Assembly (NCBI RefSeq): GCF_000980885.2
Contig: NZ_LBDA02000012.1
Coordinates: 186,001-250,000 of the forward strand
Direction of reading: 5' to 3'
Origin: Streptomyces malaysiense
Lineage (GTDB): Bacteria; Actinomycetota; Actinomycetes; Streptomycetales; Streptomycetaceae
DNA: 64,000 nucleotides
Made by a program: the position numbers and the translations under genes. The notes under the pieces are model-generated. The model made no database searches. It worked only from the letters and a program-made list of their open reading frames with translations, and had not been told where the DNA came from. Below are positions 17,374 to 26,925 of the stretch, piece by piece (the stretch's first letter is position 1; every line of letters begins with the position of its first letter).

Positions 17374-18261
17374 TCAGGCGATGCCGAGGCGTTCGGTCAG
17401 TTCCGTGAGGGCCTGGCCGAGCGGCAGCGCCGCGTGCGCGTGTGCGAGGTCGTCGCCGCGCGTCGGGCCGAGGTTGATGATGGAGACGGGCTTGCCGTCC
17501 TTCGCGGCGCGGCGCACGAACCGCAGGCCCGACAGGACGGCCAGGGACGAGCCGAGGACCAGGAGGGAGCCGGCCGCGTCGATCAGCTCGAAGCAGCGCC
17601 GGGTGCGCGGCGCGGGCACGTTCTCGCCGAAGAACACCACGTACGGTTTGAGCACGCCCCCGCACCGTCCGCACGGCACGACGCGAAACGCGCGCACGAT
17701 GCCCTCGGGGAGCTCGACGTCGCCGTCGGGGTTGACCCGGAGCCCGGCGGCGTCCTGCGCGGCCAGGAGCTCCGCATTGGCGGCGAGCAGCCGTGCGTCG
17801 AGTTCGTCGCGCGGGCTGATCGTCCCGCAGCCGAGGCACACGACCCGGTCCAGACTGCCGTGCAGGGCGACGGCGTCCGTCGTCCCGGCCGCCTGGTGCA
17901 GTCCGTCCACGTTCTGCGTGATCACCGCATCGACGTACCCGCGGGCGCGCAGCGCCTGTACGGCGTGGTGTCCGGCATTGGGCCGGGCCCCGGCGACGGC
18001 GCGGCGACCGACGTAGCCGCGCGCCCAGTAGCGGCGCCGGTTCTCCTCGTCCGCGACGAAGTCCTGGTAGGTCATGGGGGAGTGCCGTCGGTGCCGCCCG
18101 CTCGCGCCCCGGTAGTCGGGGATACCGGACTCGGTGGAGATTCCGGCCCCGGTCAGCACAGCCACCCCGCCGGCGGCCAGTTGCCCGGCGATCTCGTCCA
18201 TCCCCCCGGCGGGACGTATACCGGTGTCGGGTACGGGGCCGACGATCGGACGCATGCGCAT
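17374..18261 (-). CDS. NAD-dependent protein deacetylase (sirtuin)
   Basis: A 295-residue cytosolic Sir2-family enzyme that removes acyl groups from lysine using NAD. It has GAGISTESGIPDYRG (NAD binding), TQNVDGLHQAAG with the catalytic His, the zinc Cys pairs CLGC and CGRC, and VVFFGENVP plus GSSLAVLSG for the Rossmann fold. Length is typical. The upstream PhzF remnant runs into its start region on the same strand. Confidence 0.92.
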   Translation of the reverse strand: MRMRPIVGPVPDTGIRPAGGMDEIAGQLAAGGVAVLTGAGISTESGIPDYRGASGRHRRHSPMTYQDFVADEENRRRYWARGYVGRRAVAGARPNAGHHAVQALRARGYVDAVITQNVDGLHQAAGTTDAVALHGSLDRVVCLGCGTISPRDELDARLLAANAELLAAQDAAGLRVNPDGDVELPEGIVRAFRVVPCGRCGGVLKPYVVFFGENVPAPRTRRCFELIDAAGSLLVLGSSLAVLSGLRFVRRAAKDGKPVSIINLGPTRGDDLAHAHAALPLGQALTELTERLGIA

Positions 18262-18872
18262 GCCAGCAGCTTAGGACGCCGCCGGGCGTGTCGCGCCCCC
18301 GTGGGGCAGGGCGTCCGGCCTGGACCCCTCTTCGAGGCCGGCGCCTCGAAGACGCCGTGGCCGCCGCCCGGCGGGAAGGGGTTGCGGGCATGGAAGACGG
18401 TGTCCGACTCGCGGTGCACGAGGGCGATGGTCGTCCAGCCCCGGCGCGCCATCAGGGCGCCGAGAGCCGGCATGTCGTAGTCGAGGTCGGCGTCGCGGAG
18501 GTCGGCCGTACGAGGTTCGACGCTGACCGGATTGGCCGCCACCGAGCCGTCCGGGGCGGTCGTGGTGGTCACGGGGACGGGTCCCGCCCGGGTGTGCAGC
18601 AGCAGGCGGCCGACACCGTGCCGGGAGGCGTGCGCGACGGCCGTCGCGATGGTGGCGTGGCCCCAGAACGACACCTCGGCCCGCGGGCTGAAGCACCGGA
18701 TGCCGAGCGAGCCGTCGGGGCGCGCCACGGCGAACGCCGTCTCCGGGCAGCCGACTTCGGCGGCGGTGGCGGCCATCGTCGCCTCGTCGGCGCCGGCCGC
18801 GTCCAGCACCACGCCCGCCGGGTTCCCGCCCAGGGGGTCGCTGCTGAAGGCCACGTAGCGCAGGAGGTCCAT
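18153..18872 (-). pseudogene. PhzF-family isomerase, C-terminally truncated
   Basis: The first 165 residues are PhzF-like: VAFSSDPLGGNPAGVVLDAA, GCPETAF with the catalytic Glu, and SFWGHATIATA. After NPFPPGGG the expected second-domain motif (EDP-TG-A) is missing and the reading becomes unrelated, Arg/Pro-rich sequence that overlaps the sirtuin start. A normal PhzF protein has two similar domains and about 280 residues. The second half is lost, so catalysis is unlikely. Confidence 0.65.
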
Positions 18873-18987
18873 CGGCCGACGGCAGACGCTCCGTCACCGG
18901 GCGGTCGAAGCCGCGGCCGGGCGGCGCGGTCTACCTGGTGCCGGGCGTCGACCGGGTGCCGGTGGTACGCCTCTCGGACGGCATTCG

Positions 18988-19458
18988 TCAGGACAACGGC
19001 CCCCGCCCGTCCCTCAGTCGAGCGGCGAACGCCCGCGCGGCAGCGAGGTCACCGGCGTCGGGCCGCCGCTTGTTGATGCCGCCGACGAGTCTGAAGGGTG
19101 TCCATGTGTCGAAGGCCCGGCACGAGAAGCTCCCGTCCACGGCGAAGCCCTTGTCTTCGAGGAGCCGGACCAGGGGCCGGGTGAAAGGCATCAGCGGGAT
19201 CTCGGGGAGCCCGCTGGTGGCGAACACGAACGCCCGGCCCCGCCCGCCGGGAAGTGCCCTGACGAAGTCGGTCAGGCGGGGGTGGAGCCTGCCGCGGAAG
19301 ACGCCCGAGCCGAATCCCACGAGGTCGGCGCCGACCAGCTCCGCGACGTCGGCTCGCCCGGGGGGGACGACCTCCGCGCCCAGCACCTGGGCCATGCTGT
19401 CGGCGACCCGGCGCGTGTTGCCGTGCGACACGGAGGCGCACACGATGACGGTCTTCAT
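18988..19458 (-). CDS. Flavodoxin-family protein
   Basis: Start at ATG 19458 (MKTVIVCASVSHGNTRRVAD), giving 156 residues; longer readings add unrelated sequence. SVSHGNTRRVA is the FMN phosphate-binding loop, followed by VGFGSGVFRGRLHP and FATSGLP for the isoalloxazine loops. It probably binds FMN and carries electrons or senses redox state. It is monocistronic, next to an ArsR regulator on the same strand. Confidence 0.8.
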   Translation of the reverse strand: MKTVIVCASVSHGNTRRVADSMAQVLGAEVVPPGRADVAELVGADLVGFGSGVFRGRLHPRLTDFVRALPGGRGRAFVFATSGLPEIPLMPFTRPLVRLLEDKGFAVDGSFSCRAFDTWTPFRLVGGINKRRPDAGDLAAARAFAARLRDGRGPLS

Positions 19459-19596
19459 CCTCACGATCCTTTCTCCGGCTTTCGCGGCCAGGACCGGCGC
19501 GACGGCATCGGATGTGACACCTGCCGAGCGTGACGGTGACCACACCACGGGGACGGCGGCGGGCCCCTGGTCACGGATCTCGGTGCCGGGCCCGGC

Positions 19597-19938
19597 CTAC
19601 CGGGCCCCCGGTGAGCGCTCGTACGCGCCGAGGACGGCCGTGAGCATGCCCGGGAAGCGCTCGTCGAGTTCGGCGGCGCGCAGCGTGGTGAGCCGCCGGT
19701 TCGCCTCCTCGCGCTGATGGATGAGGCCGGCCTCGCGCAGCACCTTGAAGTGGTGGCTGAGGGTGGAGGGGGCGACGTCCACGGGGAAGGTGCCGCAGGC
19801 GCGTTCGGGCTCGGTGCTGAGCGTGCGCACGATGGTCATCCGGGTGGGGTCGGAGAGCGCGTGCAGCACGTCGAACAGGTCGATCTCCTCGGGTGCGGGG
19901 TGTTCGAGGACCGCTCGGCGGCGGCTGGTGCGGGACAT
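19597..19938 (-). CDS. ArsR-family winged-helix regulator
   Basis: Start at ATG 19938, giving 113 residues; longer frames read into the promoter. HALSDPTRMTIVRTL and PSTLSHHFKVLREAGLIHQR are classic ArsR/HTH_20 segments. No metal-binding Cys pair is obvious in the recognition helix. It is divergent from a quinone oxidoreductase gene, with TTCGA-type repeats between them, so it probably represses that gene and itself. Confidence 0.85.
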   Translation of the reverse strand: MSRTSRRRAVLEHPAPEEIDLFDVLHALSDPTRMTIVRTLSTEPERACGTFPVDVAPSTLSHHFKVLREAGLIHQREEANRRLTTLRAAELDERFPGMLTAVLGAYERSPGAR

Positions 19939-19952
19939 GGGCGAACTCCATG

Positions 19953-20015
19953 TTCGACAATCATCGAATAAGTGTGGTGTCATGTTCGTCGTTCGTCGTT
20001 CGACGTTCGTAGAAC
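19953..20015. promoter_or_regulatory. Divergent promoter region with TTCGA/TCGAA and GTTCG repeats
   Basis: TTCGA (19953-19957) and TCGAA (19964-19968) form an inverted repeat with a 6-base spacer. To the right the sequence repeats CGTTCG several times and is bracketed by ATGTTC and GAACAT. Locally AT-rich, between the ArsR gene and the oxidoreductase gene. A likely ArsR binding region. Confidence 0.5.
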
Positions 20016-20038
20016 ATCGTACTAGGGGGTGTACCGGT

Positions 20039-21022
20039 ATGCGCGCGCTGGTCATGACCGCACCGGGCGGGTCGGAGAACTCGGAGATCCAGGAGATCGC
20101 GGAGCCGCGGCCGGGAGCGGGTCAGGTGGCCGTGACGGTTGCCTACGCGGGCCTCAACTTCGTGGACGTGATGGCCCGTCGGGGAGACCCGGGCTATGTT
20201 CCGGAGTGGCCGTACCTGCCCGGCAAGGAGGTGGCGGGCACGGTCCGCGCGATCGGTGCGGGGGTCACCGGCCTGGCCGTCGGCGACCCGGTGGTGGCCG
20301 CCCCCGTGGGCGGGGGACTGGCGCGGGTGGCCGTCGCCGAGGCGGCCCTCACGGTCCCGGTCCCGCCCGGAGTCGACCTGCGCCAGGCCGCCGCCGCCCC
20401 TCTGGGGCTCGCCACGGCCATGCTGCTGCTCACCGACGCGGGCCGCTTCACCGCGGGGGACACCGTGCTCGTGCACTCGGCCTCCGGCGGGGTCGGCGGT
20501 GCGCTCGCCCGGCTGGTGCCCGCGCTGGGCGGCGGCCGCCTTCTCGGCACGGTGGGCCGTCCCGAGAAGGCGCGGGAGGCGCTCAAGGCGGGTTACGACG
20601 CCGTCTTCCCCCGGGGCGCGGCATCGCGCGAGGCGGTCCGCGACGCCACGGACGGCAAGGGCGTCGACCTGGTCCTCGATCCGCTGGGCACCGAGGCCTT
20701 GGAATTCGACCTCGATGTCGCCGCGCCCGGCGGGCGGATCGTGCTCTTCGGCAACGCGGGCGGCGGCACCGTCGACGCCCTCCCGCCGGCGGGCAGGCTG
20801 CTCGCCGGGAACCTCACCCTCACCGGCTTCAGCCACAGGGGCCTGGCGGCGGCCGCTCCGGACAGGGTCGCGCGGGCGATCGGCCGGGTGCTGGAACTGC
20901 TCGCCGACGGCCGCCTCGGCCTGCCCGTCACCGAGGTCCCCGGACTCGACGGAGCGGCGGCCGCGCACGATCTCATGGCGAGGGGCGCGGGGCTCGGGAA
21001 GTACGTGGTCCGGGTGGGGTGA
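20039..21022 (+). CDS. Zinc-type alcohol dehydrogenase / quinone oxidoreductase (MDR family)
   Basis: ATG at 20039 with AGGGGGT upstream; 327 residues. MDR fold: GroES-like N-terminal domain ([19 protein letters not shown]) and Rossmann domain ([16 protein letters not shown]). It lacks the catalytic zinc Cys of true alcohol dehydrogenases, which fits NADPH:quinone oxidoreductases. It is divergent from and probably controlled by the ArsR regulator, suggesting induction by electrophiles or quinones. Confidence 0.85.
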   Translation: MRALVMTAPGGSENSEIQEIAEPRPGAGQVAVTVAYAGLNFVDVMARRGDPGYVPEWPYLPGKEVAGTVRAIGAGVTGLAVGDPVVAAPVGGGLARVAVAEAALTVPVPPGVDLRQAAAAPLGLATAMLLLTDAGRFTAGDTVLVHSASGGVGGALARLVPALGGGRLLGTVGRPEKAREALKAGYDAVFPRGAASREAVRDATDGKGVDLVLDPLGTEALEFDLDVAAPGGRIVLFGNAGGGTVDALPPAGRLLAGNLTLTGFSHRGLAAAAPDRVARAIGRVLELLADGRLGLPVTEVPGLDGAAAAHDLMARGAGLGKYVVRVG

Positions 21023-24000
21023 GCGGGGCCGCGCGGTTCCGCCGTCCGCCGAGGGCCGCTGCCCGGGGCGCGGGGGGAGCGGGGGGACCGCCACGCTCCA
21101 CGGCCTCCAGCCACCGGTGGACGGCGGCCGCGGTGGTACGCGCGTGCTCCTCCAGCATGGTGAAGTGGTCCCCGGGCACGGTGATTTCGGCGTGCGGCAG
21201 ACTCCAGGCCGGGGCGGGTTCGGCGCCGGGCAGGCAGTCCTGGGCGCGCACGTACAGGGTGGGACAGGCGAGCGGGGCGGGCCGCCAGCCGTCGAACAGC
21301 TCGAAGTACCCGGCCATCGCGGTGAGCCGGGCGGGGTCGGCGGAGGCGAAGGACGCCGCCCGGCGCAGCATGTCCGACGTCATCGCGGAGAGCGACTGCT
21401 CCCGGTCGCCGTGGCCCGGGGGATAGGTGTCCAGCAGGACCACGGCGGCCGGGCCCGCGCCCTCGGACTCCAGACGCTCGGCCACGGCGTGGGCCACCCA
21501 GCCTCCGGCCGACCGTCCCAGCAGCACCAGGGGGCCTTCGGCGGCGGCCGCGCGAACGGCCGTGGCCTGGGCGGTGACCAGGGCGTCCAGCGTGGCGGGC
21601 AGGGGCTCCCCGGTCTCGAACCCCGGGTGCCGTACCGCGTGCCGAGCGACTCGCCGTTCCCCGTACCGGGCGCGGCGAACATGACGTCCCGCAGGGGCGC
21701 CGGCAGCAGCGGATCGAGCAGGGCACAGCACTCGTCCAGCGAGCGGGCGAAGGCCGGGTGCAGATCCCGCGACGCGTACAGCTCGCGGCCCATGCCGACG
21801 CGCTGGCTGCCCTGGCCGGTGAACAGCAGGGCCGGCCGGCTGCGGTCCCGGGACGTTCCCCCGCGCACCGCGGACCGGCCGTCTCCCGCCGCCAACGCCG
21901 CCAGGGAGTCGAGCAGTTCGAGACGGCCCCGGGCCACCACCACGGACCGGTGCTCGAAGGCCGCGCGCGTGGTCGTGAGCGAATACCCCAGGTCCACCAG
22001 GGACGCGTCGGGGGCGGCGACCACATGGTCGTACAGCCGTCGTGCCTGGGCTCGCAGCGCGGGTGCGTTCCTGGCCGACAGTGGAAAGGCCACCGCGGGC
22101 CGTCCGGCGGGTGCCGGACCTTCCCCCGGCCGCACGCCAGGCGACGCGTCCTCCTCGTGCGCTTCTCCCGCCACGCCACCCGGCGGCTCTTCCAGCACCA
22201 CATGGGCGTTGGTGCCGCTGATGCCGAACGACGACACCCCCACCCGGCGCGGACGGTCCGTCGCAGGCCACTCCATCGCCCGTGCCAGCAGCGCGATCTG
22301 CTCCGAGGACCAGTCGACGCGGGGGGTCGGCTCCTCCGCGTGCAGCGGCGCGGCAGCACGCCGTGCCGCATCGCCTGCACCATCTTGATCACCCCGGCCA
22401 CTCCGGCGGCGGCCTGGGTGTGACCGATGTTCGACTTCACCGAGCCCAGCAGCAGCGGACGCCGCCGTGTGCCGCGCCCGTACGTCGCGAAGAACGCCTC
22501 CGCCTCGATGACGTCCCCCAGCCGGGTGCCGGTGCCGTGCGCCTCCACCGCGTCGATGTCCCCGGGGGCCAGCCCCGCGTCCGCCAGCGCCTGTCGGATC
22601 ACCCGCTGCTGCGCCGGTCCGTGCGGTGCGGTCAGCCCGTTGCTCGCGCCGTCCTGGTTCACCGCCGAGCCGCGCACCACCGCCAGCACCGGAAGTCCGG
22701 CGCGGCGCGCCTCGGACAACCTGCTGAGCAGCAGCATTCCGGCACCCTCGGCCCACCCCGTGCCGTCGGCCGACGCGCCGAACGCCTTGCAGCGGCCGTC
22801 CGGTGCCAGCGCCCGCTGGCGGCTGAACTCCACGAAGGACGAGGGTCCCGACATCACCGTGGCGCCCCCGGCCAACGCGAAGGCGCACTCACCCCGGCCG
22901 ATCGCCTGGGCCGCCAGGTGCAGGGCCACCAGGGACGAGGAACACGCCGTGTCCACGGTGAGAGCCGGGCCCTTTAGACCGAAGGTGTACGCGATACGGC
23001 CCGAGGCGACGCTCCCGGCGTTGCCGAGGCCGAGGTACCCCTCGACCTGCTCGGGGGTCCTGGCCAGCCGGCGGGCGTAGTCGCTGTACATCAGCCCGAC
23101 GTACACCCCGGTCGCCGAGCCGCGCAGACTCGCGGGGACCAGACCGGCGTACTCGAAGGCCTCCCACGCCACTTCGAGCAGCAGCCGGTGCTGCGGGTCC
23201 ATGGCCGGCGCCTCGCGGGGGGAGATGCCGAAGAAGCCGGGGTCGAACCGGTCCACTCCGGACAGGAAGCCGCCCTCGCGTACGTACGTCCGTCCGGGCC
23301 GGCCGGGGTCCGGGTCGTACAACTCCCGGGTGTCCCAGCCCCGGTCGGTGGGGAAGGGGCCGATGGCGTCCCTCCCGTCGGCGACCAGCCGCCACAGTTC
23401 CTCCGGAGAGGCCACCCCTCCGGGATAGCGGCACGCCATCCCGACGATCACCACGGGATCGCCGTCCGGCCGGGCCGCGTCCCGCTGTACGGGCATGGCG
23501 CCGGCCGGCCCGGCGGCGGTGCGTTCGCCGAGGTGGGCGGCGAGCGCCGCGACCGTGGGGAAGCCGAAGGCGACGGCCTCGGAGAGCGGCAGCCCGGTCA
23601 CCGCTGACAGCCGCTCCCGCAGGACCGTCGCCGTCAGCGAGTCCATCCCCAGGTCCCGCAGCGCCGTGCTCGGCTCCGCCTCCCGGGGCGTGCAACCGAG
23701 TACGCCCGCCACCTCCCTCCGTACGAGGGCCGGCAGGTCCTGCGACGGTGCGCGACGCCCCTCGGCGGGCTCGGCCGCCTCCGAGACCAATGCCCGCGCG
23801 GGCAGGCCGGCCAGGTCCCGCCGCAGGATCTTCCCGGAGACGGTACGGGGAATCTCCGCCACCTCGAACAACTCGACCGGCACCTTGGTACCGGACAGCC
23901 GGGCACGGCAGCCGGCGAGGACGCGTCCCCTGCTCATCCCGTCGCCACCGGGTTCGGCGACCAGATAGCCGACCGGCACCTCGCCGAAGACGGGGTGCGG

Positions 24001-24830
24001 GCGTCCGGCCACGGCGGCGTCCGCCACCCCCGGCAGCCGCCGCAGCACCGCCTCCACCTCCGAGGGATGGATGTTCACCCCGCCCCGGATGATCAGATCA
24101 CTCGCCCGGCCGGTGATCACCAGTTCACCGGAGCTGTCGATCCTGCCCAGGTCGCCCGTGCGGAACCAGCCCTCGCGCAGCACCTGTGCGGTGGCCTCGG
24201 GGCGGCCGTGGTAACCGGCCATGATCCCGGGCCCGTCGACCCACAGTTCGCCCTCGCCGGTGTCCCGCCCGTCGGCACCCCCGCCGACCCGGACCCGCGT
24301 CCCGGGCAGCACCCGCCCGCACGCCCCGTCCGCCGTCGCCCCGCCCGGACCCGCCATGGTGACCGGGCCCGCCTCCGTGCTGCCGTAGTGCTCCAGATAG
24401 GGGGCACGGCACACCGCCTCGAAGGACTCGCGGAACCCGGGCCCCGCAGCGGCACCACCACTGATGCAGCCGCGCAACGCGGGGGCGCCGAGACCGGCCC
24501 CGTCCGGCTCGTCCCGGACCGCGTCGAGCAGCGCGCGGTACGTGGTGGGGACCCCGCCGAGCAAGGTGAACGAGGTTTCCGCGCCGCGCAGTTCACCGAG
24601 CACACCCGCCACCGAGAACCGGGGCAGCAGCACCGCGCTGGCCCCCACGGCGGTCACTCCGAGGAGGCACACGATCTGGCTCATCGCATGATGGAGGGGC
24701 AACGGCCAGAGCACACGGTCCTGTTCGGACAGGCCGAGGACGCCGACGAGCCCCGTCGCGACCGGCGAGAGACGGCTGCGCTGCGTGGACAGGACACCCT
24801 TGGGTACGCCGGAGGAGCCCGAGTTGCCCC
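20973..24830 (-). pseudogene. Relic of a type I polyketide synthase (CoA ligase-ACP-KS-AT...TE)
   Basis: The order on the minus strand is: a CoA-ligase-type loading domain missing its N-terminus (begins about 24830 at SGSSGVPKG, then TGDLGRID and SGKILRR); an ACP with GMDSLTA; a KS with its active-site Cys in TACSSSL and both His motifs (EAHGTGT, SNIGH); the first 100 residues of an AT ([12 protein letters not shown]); then directly the middle of a thioesterase ([18 protein letters not shown]). One base is missing near 22346, where LPRTLHAEE is expected. AT body, any reductive domains, the extension ACP and the TE start are deleted at about 21640-21665. Non-functional as read. Confidence 0.8.
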
Positions 24831-24910
24831 GCCGGGACCACCGCTGCGGGCGGAAGACGCCCGCACCCCGACGAACCGGCCGGCAGACCGGCCCGGTCGG
24901 GGCCGGGAGG

Positions 24911-25264
24911 TCAGGAGAAGACGACGGACCGCATGAGGAGGCGGTCACCCGCTCCCGCGCCGGGAGGCAGGGCGTAGTAGACGTCGCCCTCGCAGTCGGG
25001 GCGGAGGAAGACGATGGCGGTGGCGTCCGTGCGGTTCTTGGGGGCCCTGCTGAACGATCCCGGCTCGGATCCGGGTCCGCGCAGATTGACGCACCGGCCG
25101 CCGGCCGGGTCGTTCAGGAAGCCGACGGCCTCGTAACCCTCCTCGGTGGTGTACGAGTAGCGGAACTGGCCGGTTGCCGCGGAGGCTGAACCAGGCACGG
25201 CCAGCAGCAGGACGAAGGCGCTGCAGGCGGCGCCGAGGGCCGCCGTGAGGGAGCGAACAGACAC
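24911..25264 (-). CDS. Small secreted protein, unknown
   Basis: From the GTG at 25264 (after GAGAGA) the product is 117 residues: signal peptide (about 30 residues, ending GSASA), then [16 protein letters not shown] and a two-Cys mature part (GGRCVNL and RPDCEGD), possibly disulphide-linked. It resembles small secreted hypothetical proteins of Streptomyces. It abuts the truncated start of the polyketide synthase relic. Confidence 0.6.
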   Translation of the reverse strand: MSVRSLTAALGAACSAFVLLLAVPGSASAATGQFRYSYTTEEGYEAVGFLNDPAGGRCVNLRGPGSEPGSFSRAPKNRTDATAIVFLRPDCEGDVYYALPPGAGAGDRLLMRSVVFS

Positions 25265-25510
25265 TGGGATCTCTCTTTCGGGTGCCGATACGGTCAGTGC
25301 CAGCGATGCCCCGAAAACATCGAGATAGCCGCTTTGTCCCTCGAATGGGTTGCATATTCGGGAGTGCCGCTTCCGGCCGGAAAGAGCCGTATCCCGTGCG
25401 GTCCGCGGCTGCCGCAACTCGCCGAGCGGTGACGCGGGTTCACCCCGCCGTCACCAGGAACCCGCCGTCGGCCGAACTCACGCCGAGGGGCATGCGGTTG
25501 TGATCCGCCG

Positions 25511-25891
25511 TCATCGCAGCCACCTTCCGTCGCGCATGACGACCCTTCCGCGCAGCTCCGGTTCGCCACGCCAGGCGCGCACGGTCCTCGGGACCACGCG
25601 TACATACACGAAGGACCCCTCCTCCGCGCGTGGATCCCACCCGAACTTGTCGGTGAACGCCCGCGCCGCACCGTCCGGCACCGCCTCGTCGGGGAAGCAC
25701 TCCGCCTCGCCCTGGAGGAGCACCACGTCGAAGGTGTCCGGCAGCGACAGGCGTACGCGCGGCTCCGCACGGACGTTCCGCGCGGTCACGGAAGCGGCGC
25801 CGGTGCACATCCACACCGCTCGCCCGTCCCACAGGAACCACAGTGGCACCTGATGCGGGCCGTGATCGGGGTGAGCCGTCGACACCCACAC
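25511..25891 (-). CDS. Pyridoxamine-5'-phosphate-oxidase-fold protein (N-terminus possibly frameshifted)
   Basis: 126 residues from a GTG; split-barrel flavin-binding family: STAHPDHGPHQVPLWFLWDG, TARNVRAEPRVRLSL, and a Trp-rich end. In-frame sequence upstream (ALDRLVSERDVWV) is typical of the family N-terminus but has no start before a stop. Another frame supplies an ATG at 25970 (MEATGIARRQTAERTR) that joins it if one base is added near 25920. The gene may therefore begin at 25970 with an indel. The cofactor (FMN or F420) is unknown. Confidence 0.6.
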   Translation of the reverse strand: MWVSTAHPDHGPHQVPLWFLWDGRAVWMCTGAASVTARNVRAEPRVRLSLPDTFDVVLLQGEAECFPDEAVPDGAARAFTDKFGWDPRAEEGSFVYVRVVPRTVRAWRGEPELRGRVVMRDGRWLR

Positions 25892-26108
25892 ATCCCGCTC
25901 GGAGACGAGCCGGTCCAGAGCATCGCGTACGCTCCGCCGTCTGACGGCGAGCGATTCCTGTGGCCTCCATGAGGGTTGACCCTAGCCAGGCGGACGCGAA
26001 GCGCGCCTGAGGCGCGGGACCTACTCCCAGCGACCGATGAACCCCTCGGCCACGCGAAGGCCGGCTGATTCCCGGGCAGTTGGTTCGACCACCTGTTAGC
26101 GTGCGCCG

Positions 26109-26696
26109 ATGGAAGATCTGGGATCCGTCGCATGGCCGCCCGAACCGATCAGAACCGAGAGGCTGATGCTCCGCGAGCCCGAGAGCCGGGACCGTACGGC
26201 GTTCATCGAACTGCTCGCCTCACCGGAGGTGCACACCTACCTCGGCGGGCCCCGCCCACGTGACGAGCTGGAGCGCGAGATACCCGAGGCGCCCGAGCGC
26301 CGGCCCGGAAGCTTTGTGGTCGATCTCGACGGTGCGATGATCGGTCTGATCCTGCTCAGGCGGGCAACGGGACACAGCCGCCCGGCCGCTGCGGGGAAGG
26401 CCGACCTCGGCTATTTGTTCCTGCCCCGGGCATGGGGACGCGGCTACGCCGCCGAGGCGTGCGCGGCGGCACTCGGCTGGCTCGAAGACGCGCTTCCCGG
26501 CGAACCGGTGGTGCTCACCACCCAGTCCGCCAACGTCGGTTCGATGCGCCTCGCGGCGAAGCTGGGGTTCTCCGAGGTGGAGCGGTTCGAGGCCTGGGGC
26601 GCCGAGCAGTGGCTCGGCATGCGGTCCACGGTCACGCCGTCCGCTCGAGCCACCGGAATCCTGAGGCCGTCCGCCGGCGGCCCCGGGGGCGATTGA
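26109..26696 (+). CDS. GNAT-family N-acetyltransferase
   Basis: 195 residues. IRTERLMLREPESRDRTAF is the usual RimJ/RimL-type opening; LFLPRAWGRGYAAEA contains the acetyl-CoA pyrophosphate loop and NVGSMRLAAKLGF the following helix. It acetylates an amine using acetyl-CoA; the substrate is unknown. Monocistronic. Confidence 0.88.
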   Translation: MEDLGSVAWPPEPIRTERLMLREPESRDRTAFIELLASPEVHTYLGGPRPRDELEREIPEAPERRPGSFVVDLDGAMIGLILLRRATGHSRPAAAGKADLGYLFLPRAWGRGYAAEACAAALGWLEDALPGEPVVLTTQSANVGSMRLAAKLGFSEVERFEAWGAEQWLGMRSTVTPSARATGILRPSAGGPGGD

Positions 26697-26925
26697 CCGG
26701 CATCGGCACGGCATCGACGCGGGCCCGGTCGCCGACCGGCTGCTCCGGGCCGCGTTCCGCAACCGGGGGCAGCTCCCCGTGACGGCGGCTCGGACAAGGT
26801 GACGTGCCCGGCCCGGCCGGACCCGCGGTGGGTGGACCGGTGCGGGGGCGTGCGGACGGGATCGGGCGGTGGGCTCCGGGCCGTGGTTCATCATGATCCT
26901 CCTGCCGCGGAGCCGCGCTCCGCCG

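Noticed and set aside
20973..24830. A functional polyketide cluster
   Set aside because: Both ends are missing, the KS is frameshifted and the AT and TE are truncated; no tailoring genes flank it.
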